Source: Bdellovibrionaceae bacterium UBA2339 (GTDB lineage: Bacteria; Bdellovibrionota; Bdellovibrionia; Bdellovibrionales; JAMPXM01). From it: 64,000 nucleotides of DNA. Location: assembly GCA_002344785.1 (NCBI GenBank), contig DDUL01000030.1, positions 33,576 through 97,575 of the forward strand. Reading direction: 5' to 3'. The notes under the pieces were generated by a model. That model saw nothing but the letters and a program-made list of their open reading frames with translations, had not been told where the DNA came from and did no database searches. Shown piece by piece: positions 58,671 to 64,000 of this stretch. The first letter of the stretch is position 1. Every line of letters starts with the position of its first letter. Position numbers and translations under genes: made by a program.

Positions 58671-59789
58671 GTGGGAAAGCGCATCGTCATTGGTGTTCCG
58701 AAAGAAATTAAAATCTCAGAAAATCGCGTGGGCCTGACCGAAGCCGGTGTCAAACAACTCGTCAAAGAGGGTCACACCTTGTTGGTGCAGAAGGACGCGG
58801 GCTTGGGTTCGCGAATCACCAACGAACAATACGAGAAGGCGGGAGCTAAGATCGTCGATACGGCTGCGGAGCTCTATGCCAAGGCCGACATGATCATGAA
58901 GGTGAAGGAGCCGCTGCCGGATGAATATGAGCTGCTTCGAGAGAATCAAATTTTGTACACTTACCTGCACCTTGCTGCGGAAGCGAAGCTCACTAAAGTT
59001 CTCTGCGAACGAAAGGTGAAGTCGATCGCCTACGAAACTATTCAGCTCGATGACGGCTCTTTGCCGTTGCTGACGCCGATGTCTGAGGTCGCGGGCCGAA
59101 TGGCGACGCAAATCGGAGCCTTCTATCTGCAAAAAGATCACGGCGGAAAAGGCATTTTGCTAGGCGGAGTGACGGGAGTGAATCGCGGCAAAGTCACCAT
59201 CATTGGTGGCGGCGTCGTAGGCATCAACGCCGCAAAGATGGCGGTCGGATTGGGTGCCGAAGTCACCATTCTCGATGTGAATCACAAGCGTCTTGAGTAT
59301 CTGGATGATGTCTTCCAAGGTCGACTCACGACCTTGCATTCCAACACTCAGAACATCGAAAAAAGTGTCATCGAGTCGGATCTCGTTGTGGGCGGAGTTT
59401 TGGTGACGGGCTGGAAAGCTCCGGTCTTGGTCACCAAAGACATGATTGAGCGCATGCAACCTGGATCTGTCGTGGTGGACGTTGCCGTGGATCAAGGTGG
59501 CTGTATTGAAACTTGCCGTCCGACTTCACATCAGAACCCGACTTATGAAGTGAACGGCGTCATTCACTACTGCGTTCCCAACATGCCTGGCGTTGTCGCG
59601 CGAACTTCGACTTATGCGTTGACCAATGCGACCTTCAAGTATGGATCGATGATCGCGGCCCTCGGCGTGGAAGAGGCCGTCGCCAAAGATCGCGCTCTCT
59701 ACAAAGGTTTGAATTGCTATGGCGGTCATGTGACTTACGAGCCGGTGGCTCGATCATTGGAAATGGAATACACGCCCTACAAGCCTTAA
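58671..59789 (+). CDS. ald: Alanine dehydrogenase
   Basis: NAD-dependent oxidative deamination of L-alanine to pyruvate and ammonia. Start GTG 58671 with GAAGGGAG upstream gives 372 residues, the family norm. N-terminal VIGVPKEIKISENRVGLTEAGV, substrate-site Lys in MIMKVKEPLPDEY, catalytic His in LYTYLHLAAEAKLT, Rossmann GGVTGVNRGKVTIIGGGVVGINAAKMA, and catalytic Asp in VVVDVAVDQGGCIET are all present, ending PNMPGVVARTSTYALTNAT. Uses amino acids as carbon and energy source, consistent with the ilvA-type and epimerase genes. Followed by a strong terminator and preceded by a putative operator. Confidence 0.96.
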   Translation: MGKRIVIGVPKEIKISENRVGLTEAGVKQLVKEGHTLLVQKDAGLGSRITNEQYEKAGAKIVDTAAELYAKADMIMKVKEPLPDEYELLRENQILYTYLHLAAEAKLTKVLCERKVKSIAYETIQLDDGSLPLLTPMSEVAGRMATQIGAFYLQKDHGGKGILLGGVTGVNRGKVTIIGGGVVGINAAKMAVGLGAEVTILDVNHKRLEYLDDVFQGRLTTLHSNTQNIEKSVIESDLVVGGVLVTGWKAPVLVTKDMIERMQPGSVVVDVAVDQGGCIETCRPTSHQNPTYEVNGVIHYCVPNMPGVVARTSTYALTNATFKYGSMIAALGVEEAVAKDRALYKGLNCYGGHVTYEPVARSLEMEYTPYKP

Positions 59790-59837
59790 TCGGCAAATTG
59801 ATTTGTCGATTTCAATGAATGACATGCCAATGTCATG

Positions 59838-59868
59838 GCCTGCGAGTATCAACTCGCAGGCTTTTTTT
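59838..59868 (+). terminator. Intrinsic terminator of ald
   Basis: Perfect stem GCCTGCGAGT (59838-59847) and ACTCGCAGGC (59852-59861) around loop ATCA, then TTTTTTT (59862-59868), about 50 bases after the ald stop. Confidence 0.94.
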
Positions 59869-59953
59869 ATGTTGAAGATGAAGCGGCGACTGGACTCTTT
59901 CCCTAGGCTTGAAGGCCACGCCATAGCGATTTGATAACGACGTCATAACGAGG

Positions 59954-61030
59954 TCACAGCGACGTCATGCCGATCGCGGCGCACATCAGCGCGGAAAACA
60001 AGACAAACTGCACGTGGAGTCGCCGCGCGAAGTTGTGAGTTTGATTCGACGCTCTTTCGATCAGCAGAACTTTTAGGAAAATGACCGCGAGCGCGCACGC
60101 GAGTAAGGCGATCTCCTCGCTGGAGAGTGTTTCCTTTGCCCAGGTCCGAGGGAGATGGGCGGCCAGTTGCATGAGACTGTATTGCGTCAGCTCCCAAATT
60201 GACTCCCAAAGTAAGTGGATGATCTCGAGATGAATCAACAGTGCCAAGAGAGCCAGTGGCACAAGCAAGACTCCCAAGAGCGGCGCAAGCAACAAGTTCG
60301 TCAGCGTCGCGAGCGGATCCGGCGCTCCAAAGCGTGCGATGAGCGGCCATGTGCCCCACCAAATCAATGTTTGGATAAGCAGCGCCCACGTCACGCGAGT
60401 GACGAGTCTCATCAGTGTCTCCGTGAGCTGATTTTTGAGATCGCGCGAAGTCTGTGTCGTGCCTCGGCTCAGCAGGGGGCGGGGCCACGTCAAAATCCAA
60501 GCGCAAATCGCCGAGAGCGCGAGTGAAAGTAAATCACCGGACGAGCCCACAGCGGCCAATGCCAACCAAAACGCCGCAAGTCCTCGCTGAGTTGAGGTCC
60601 AACCGCGGCGATGCAGGGGCTCGCCAATGGCCATCGCCAAATAGGCTCGCCAGACTGGTGGAGCGAACTGATTGGCAAAAATCATTGCGGTCATGAGACT
60701 CCATCGCAGCGTCTGGGAAAGACGAGGCCAGCGCTGTAAGATTCCGACCAAACCGAGCAGCTTCATCAGTACAAAATCCAAAACAACGAGGTGCCCGCCA
60801 CTCACAACAAGTAGGTGCACGAGGCCCAATTGCTTCCACACTCGGGCATCGACCGAACTCGACAGAGCTGATCCGCAAATCAATGATTGCAGGACATCGC
60901 GCGACAGAATGTTCGGAGCTTCGGAGAGACAAAGCTGATGAACGGGTTCAGACCAAGTTGCGGCGAAAGTAGACACTGATTCGCTGAAAAAAAGAGTGAA
61001 GGCTGTTGCGAGAAGTGCGAATCGCCACAT
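59954..61030 (-). CDS. Short ComEC/Rec2-like DNA-uptake channel protein
   Basis: A 358-residue polytopic membrane protein. It has the ComEC competence-domain signature LVHLLVVSGGHLVVLDFVLMKLLG (usual form H-L-L-A-I-S-G-x-H), followed by RWSLMTAMIFANQFAPPVWRAYLAMAIGEPLHRRG, the conserved 'R-A/S' helix region. Around eight to nine transmembrane helices can be traced. The N-terminal OB/soluble domain is reduced and the C-terminal metallo-beta-lactamase-like nuclease domain of full ComEC is absent, so this is a core-channel-only version. Natural transformation cannot be inferred from it alone. Confidence 0.8.
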   Translation of the reverse strand: MWRFALLATAFTLFFSESVSTFAATWSEPVHQLCLSEAPNILSRDVLQSLICGSALSSSVDARVWKQLGLVHLLVVSGGHLVVLDFVLMKLLGLVGILQRWPRLSQTLRWSLMTAMIFANQFAPPVWRAYLAMAIGEPLHRRGWTSTQRGLAAFWLALAAVGSSGDLLSLALSAICAWILTWPRPLLSRGTTQTSRDLKNQLTETLMRLVTRVTWALLIQTLIWWGTWPLIARFGAPDPLATLTNLLLAPLLGVLLVPLALLALLIHLEIIHLLWESIWELTQYSLMQLAAHLPRTWAKETLSSEEIALLACALAVIFLKVLLIERASNQTHNFARRLHVQFVLFSALMCAAIGMTSL

Positions 61031-61152
61031 TCATGAAGATCTCTGCAAGCTTAGCCTCTATGCGCGGTGATCAGCCTCGGCGCACTCAGCTTTGTCACTT
61101 TCTGTAAGGCATCCGAGAACCGGATTTAAGACCTAAAACAGAGCTGTTCTAG

Positions 61153-61206
61153 ATGTGATGAAACTGGGGGAAATGTCAGTCATCACATATATTTATGTCG
61201 TGATGA
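61153..61206. other. Overlapping alternative inverted repeats
   Basis: ATGTGATGA (61153-61161), TCATCACAT (61180-61188) and GTGATGA (61200-61206). The middle arm can pair with either outer arm, giving two mutually exclusive hairpins with loops of 18 and 11-13 bases. They overlap the stop codon of the small leftward gene at 61183. Could be a terminator region or a protein-binding array. Confidence 0.35.
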
Positions 61207-61374
61207 AAGCTGCAGCAAATCGCTGAAACCCTTATCTATCAACGGGTCTAAGGTCTTGAGGGGAGAGTCCTCCACATTTGTTGTGGAAAACTCTGTCAAA
61301 GTAAGTCGAAGTGTCGCCTCTTTTTCCCGCATAAGCTGCCTCACTTGCGTGGTCGTGGGCGGAAAATTCAGCAT
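61183..61374 (-). CDS. Small protein of unknown function
   Basis: A 63-residue product read leftward from ATG 61374, with AAGAAGG 5 bases upstream, a good ribosome site that favours it being real. The sequence is soluble and helical (VRQLMREKEATLRLTLTEFSTTNVEDSP, LKTLDPLIDKGFSDLLQLSS), with no cysteines and no signal. No family recognised. It lies alone between a ComEC-like gene and a rightward lipoprotein gene. Confidence 0.42.
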   Translation of the reverse strand: MLNFPPTTTQVRQLMREKEATLRLTLTEFSTTNVEDSPLKTLDPLIDKGFSDLLQLSSRHKYM

Positions 61375-61746
61375 TCAGCCTTCTTTATAAGCTGTGAAGA
61401 TCCCAAGCAATTTGGAGGAATTGTTGAGCGTCACAATTGAGAATTTTGATGCAGCGTCAAAGTCGACCTGTCGATTGCCCTTAGGGGTTCAAACTCGCTG
61501 ATGGTCGGGGAGTTTACGCCATGCCTCAAGGATCTTCGACCTCGTGCTTAGATTACGTCCGAGAGGATCCAGGAGTTTGGTCCAGGAAGGGCCGTGTTGG
61601 ACCGCTCGAGTTCGCTGATCGACGACCACTCAAGTGAGCCAGCTGACCTCGACCCCCAATACGACGCGCTTTCAAGCCCATCCTAGAGTCGCTAAACTAA
61701 ATTGGCCGAGCCTCAGCATGAGGGCTTAGGGAAAGGGGATGCACGG
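61375..61746. other. Intergenic region upstream of the TPR lipoprotein gene (372 bases)
   Basis: Holds the third copy of a 24-bp dispersed repeat (61621-61644). I see no convincing open frame, tRNA or terminator. The A/T-rich part near 61380-61420 may contain the divergent promoters. Confidence 0.5.
61621..61644 (+). repeat. Dispersed 24-bp repeat, copy 3 (core ACCACTCAAGTG)
   Basis: GACGACCACTCAAGTG followed by AGCCAGCT. It differs from the minus-strand copy at 29898-29921 by a single base, although the two lie more than 30 kb apart and this copy is non-coding. Confidence 0.55.
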
Positions 61747-62880
61747 ATGCGTCCACAACATCGAGCGCGCATGGGCTCGTCGCGAAGGCGGCGAGCGTCG
61801 CGGCGACTTGTCGAGTTGCCGGCGATTCAATCTGCGTCTTTCGAGATCTATCGATCGACCGACGTCATTCGGTCACTCCTGATGGGAGTGTTCGCACTTT
61901 TCCTTCTCAGCTCATGCGCTCTTCGTCCGACGCAAAAGAGCGTGGCGAAGTCTCCGTCGTCTCGATCTGAGAGCGTGAACTCGGCCCAATCGGCCAAGCT
62001 CAGCTCGGCACCTGAAGTGCGTGTTCGCCAGCTCGAGAAGCGTTTGCGAGACACGCGTCGAAAGATGGAAAGTCTGCGCGATCAAAATCAGGTGCTGCGC
62101 AAGAAGGTCAAGAGCCTTGAGGTGAGTGGCCGAGGTGAGATCGAGGCGCCAGCGCCTTTGGATGCATTTCCTCCACATCCTCAAGATCGTGGTGGTGAAG
62201 CGCAGGCTCGGCTTGCGACGGGCGCGGGTCTGCATCGATCGGCGACGGCCCAGCCGATGGCCGCGCCGCCAGCCGTGTTGATGGCGCCTGAGGTGGCGCA
62301 CGAAGGCTTGGATCCTGAAGCTGAAGCGGCGTGGGCGCAGATTCAAGCGGCCTCGAAAAAGCGCGAGGCGGCGGGAGTCGAGAATGTTCTTGAGGCCTCT
62401 GAGCTGGGTGCACTGGATGCGGGAGATCGCGAGCTTTATGAGTCGGTGATTACGGCCATTCGGCACAAGCGACTGGGTGATGCCGAGCGTGTGGTGTTGA
62501 TGATGGAGCGAAGTTTTGCGGATTCGCCGGAGCTCGACAACGCCTACCACCAGCTCGCGCTCGCATGGTTGGACAAAGGCGAGGTCACGCGTGCGGAGTC
62601 GCTGTGGGACACTTTGCTGTTGAAATGCCCACAGGGCGACAAGCGGGCGGCGGCGTTGTTGGGCAAAGCACTGCTTGCGAAAAACCGAAGCGCCGAAGAG
62701 GGGCGTTCGCTGTTTCGTAAGCTCGTCGCGAGCTTTCCGGGTAGTCCGGAAGCCTATCGCGCAAGCCTTGAGCTCGCGCTCATCGATCAGCAATTTGATT
62801 CTCAACTTCGATCAACAGCAAAGCGAGCGGCGAATGCCGCTGAAGCGCCGGCCAGCGGCGTGAGCCGAGGTGCACCATGA
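61747..62880 (+). CDS. TPR-containing lipoprotein
   Basis: A 377-residue predicted lipoprotein from ATG 61747 (AGGGGA upstream). A long basic leader (SSRRRRASRRLVELP...) precedes the core SLLMGVFALFLLSSC with lipobox LSSC. Residues ~100-140 form a short coiled coil (VRQLEKRLRDTRRKMESLRDQNQVLRKKVKSLE), then a Pro/Ala-rich linker, and from ~residue 235 TPR-like repeats (YESVITAIRHKRLGDAERVVLMMERSFADSPELDNAYHQLALAWLDKGEVTRAESLWDTLLLKCPQG, AAALLGKALLAKNRSAEEGRSLFRKLVASFPGSPEAYRASLELAL). This coiled coil plus TPR layout resembles CpoB/YbgF-type periplasmic proteins. Its stop overlaps the LysM-protein gene by ATGA. Confidence 0.78.
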   Translation: MRPQHRARMGSSRRRRASRRLVELPAIQSASFEIYRSTDVIRSLLMGVFALFLLSSCALRPTQKSVAKSPSSRSESVNSAQSAKLSSAPEVRVRQLEKRLRDTRRKMESLRDQNQVLRKKVKSLEVSGRGEIEAPAPLDAFPPHPQDRGGEAQARLATGAGLHRSATAQPMAAPPAVLMAPEVAHEGLDPEAEAAWAQIQAASKKREAAGVENVLEASELGALDAGDRELYESVITAIRHKRLGDAERVVLMMERSFADSPELDNAYHQLALAWLDKGEVTRAESLWDTLLLKCPQGDKRAAALLGKALLAKNRSAEEGRSLFRKLVASFPGSPEAYRASLELALIDQQFDSQLRSTAKRAANAAEAPASGVSRGAP

Positions 62881-64000
62881 CGTCCAAGTCCGCAAGATTT
62901 CCTTTGGGAATGGCTTTCGTGCTGTTGCTGATGATCAGCGCTTTGATCTCGATGCCTTCCAGTTCGCTGTGGGCGCAAGATCTTGAAGACAACATTGATG
63001 CGGAACTCGATGACGTCGCGGATCCAGGTGATGGAAGTGCGTCCGAGGACGAAGACATCGAGATCTCCGACGATGGCGATGATGCGGGTGATTTGGAAAA
63101 CGAACTCAATGCGGATACGGATGCGAGCGCCGAAGGGGATTTGGACGCCGAGCTGGCCGACGAAGAGACAGCGACGGAGTCGGGGGAGACCTCCACCGCA
63201 CAACCTCAGGCGACGCCGGCACCTGATGTCGAAGAGGATTTGGATACGGAAGTGCAAGCGGCATCCAACGAGTCTTTGGCTCCGGGCTCGGATGAGCCAA
63301 ATGTCGACTTTGAAAAGCGCTTAGCTAAAATCTACGCCAACTCTGAGCCCGTGGAAGATCTGAAGTGGACAGAGTTGATTGGCGAGAAAGCTTCGGAGGT
63401 CTATCAAGTCCGAAGCGGCGACACGCTTTGGGATTTGTCGCGAACTTTGTTTGCTGATGGATTTTATTGGTCACGGCTTTGGGCCGAAAACCCCAGCATC
63501 AAAAACCCGCACCAAATTTCACGAGGACAGAAGCTCGTGTTCTTGGCGGGAACGATGGCGTCTGGACCGCGAGTATCGGTCACCAAGGTTGAGCCGGATG
63601 AGCTGACCGAAGAGTCCAAGCGCGCCTTTGAGCGCATTGATGAAGTGCCAGCGATCCGCGACGCGGATGATGCGGAGGGAAGCGCTCGACGAGGCGGTCG
63701 CAAGCGAAATGACCGAGATGAGATTCGAGAGCTGATCAATTCGCCACCGACGTATCGCGAAGACTTCGAAGGGCAGATCACGCAAGAAGAACTCGACGCG
63801 GGTGCCGTCATCGAGATGGATCAGTTGTTGGCCAAGCCACAAATTCCGCCACCGGCGCAGTCGCCATTGCCGGTCTTGCGTGATTTGCCGCGCTCGTTTA
63901 AGCCGACGACGCAAAAGTTGATCGACACTACGGTCAGCATCACACAGCTCAAGGGCCAAGCTGAGACTGTGCCGCCCGCGATTGTTCCTGGCTATGAGGC
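62877..64000 (+). CDS. Exported LysM-domain protein (3' end outside window)
   Basis: ATG 62877 overlaps the preceding stop, and the frame stays open to the last base, so at least 374 residues are encoded. Signal peptide FPLGMAFVLLLMISALISMPSSSLWA. Residues ~35-140 are extremely acidic (repeats of Asp/Glu-rich DNIDAELDDVADPGD, DEDIEISDDGDD). A LysM peptidoglycan-binding domain follows at ~residues 175-225: VYQVRSGDTLWDLSRTLF, FYWSRLWAENPSIKNPHQISRGQKLVF. The tail is charged and Pro-rich. Probably a periplasmic wall-binding protein acting with the TPR lipoprotein. Confidence 0.88.
   Translation, partial: MTSKSARFPLGMAFVLLLMISALISMPSSSLWAQDLEDNIDAELDDVADPGDGSASEDEDIEISDDGDDAGDLENELNADTDASAEGDLDAELADEETATESGETSTAQPQATPAPDVEEDLDTEVQAASNESLAPGSDEPNVDFEKRLAKIYANSEPVEDLKWTELIGEKASEVYQVRSGDTLWDLSRTLFADGFYWSRLWAENPSIKNPHQISRGQKLVFLAGTMASGPRVSVTKVEPDELTEESKRAFERIDEVPAIRDADDAEGSARRGGRKRNDRDEIRELINSPPTYREDFEGQITQEELDAGAVIEMDQLLAKPQIPPPAQSPLPVLRDLPRSFKPTTQKLIDTTVSITQLKGQAETVPPAIVPGYE

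Overview
This is a 64-kb stretch of a G+C-rich, gene-dense chromosome from a Gram-negative bacterium. Gram-negative envelope genes are present (lpxC, a TamA/BamA-type Omp85 protein with TamB, many predicted lipoproteins), together with a flagellar gene (fliL) and a full set of housekeeping genes (tmk, holB, gapA, pgk, tpiA, cmk, rpsA, nusB, efp, ruvCAB, rsmB). The FecR-plus-AgmX/PglI-tail protein, abundance of small lipoproteins, FG-GAP/UnbV protein and orphan fliL suggest a Bdellovibrionota or other former deltaproteobacterial lineage. That assignment is an inference, not something the sequence proves. I saw no rRNA, tRNA, CRISPR array, transposase, integrase or prophage gene.

Layout. 1-7.8 kb: an incomplete gene, an exported protein, a HAD-type phosphatase, then a leftward block (FecR/AgmX protein, SecG, response regulator with GAF) and a rightward tmk-holB-tatD block. 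8-12.4 kb: a glycolytic operon gapA-pgk-(three small lipoproteins)-tpiA. 12.4-13.1 kb: a hicAB toxin-antitoxin module with a perfect inverted-repeat operator. 13.1-17.4 kb: the most accessory-looking part, with two small hypothetical genes, a DUF3943-type membrane protein, a zinc-ribbon protein and a secreted papain-like protease; two copies of one 21-bp palindrome flank the DUF3943 gene. 17.4-23.9 kb: ilvA, cmk, rpsA, HIT protein, methylmalonyl-CoA epimerase, rhomboid protease and a small protein. 24-31.6 kb: L,D-transpeptidase-fold enzyme with an NTF2-like tail, fliL, an M16 peptidase pair, a divergent ArsR/thioredoxin pair and two membrane proteins. 31.9-37.8 kb: LysR regulator, rsmB, outer-membrane protein, nusB, unknown genes and ppsR. 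37.8-48.6 kb: leftward tamA/tamB cluster with an upstream unknown gene, then efp and a TPR protein. 48.6-53.3 kb: ruvC-ruvA-ruvB-methyltransferase operon and a convergent SGNH protein. 53.3-64 kb: a large FG-GAP/UnbV protein, lpxC, alanine dehydrogenase, a short ComEC-like protein, and a TPR lipoprotein overlapping a LysM protein that runs off the window.

Genes are often joined by 4-bp ATGA/GTGA overlaps (tmk-holB, lipoprotein 2-lipoprotein 3, hicA-hicB, M16 pair, ruvC-ruvA-ruvB, unknown-tamB, TPR lipoprotein-LysM), so translational coupling is common. Strong intrinsic terminators follow rpsA, the 23.7-kb small gene, the 46.3-kb exported gene and ald. The best leads for something undescribed are (1) the palindrome AGTGTCGA-N5-TCGACACT, found three times, always between genes; (2) the three tandem lipoproteins with one shared C-terminal motif embedded in the glycolytic operon; and (3) the zinc-ribbon/papain-like protease/DUF3943 neighbourhood controlled from a shared palindrome-bearing intergenic region.
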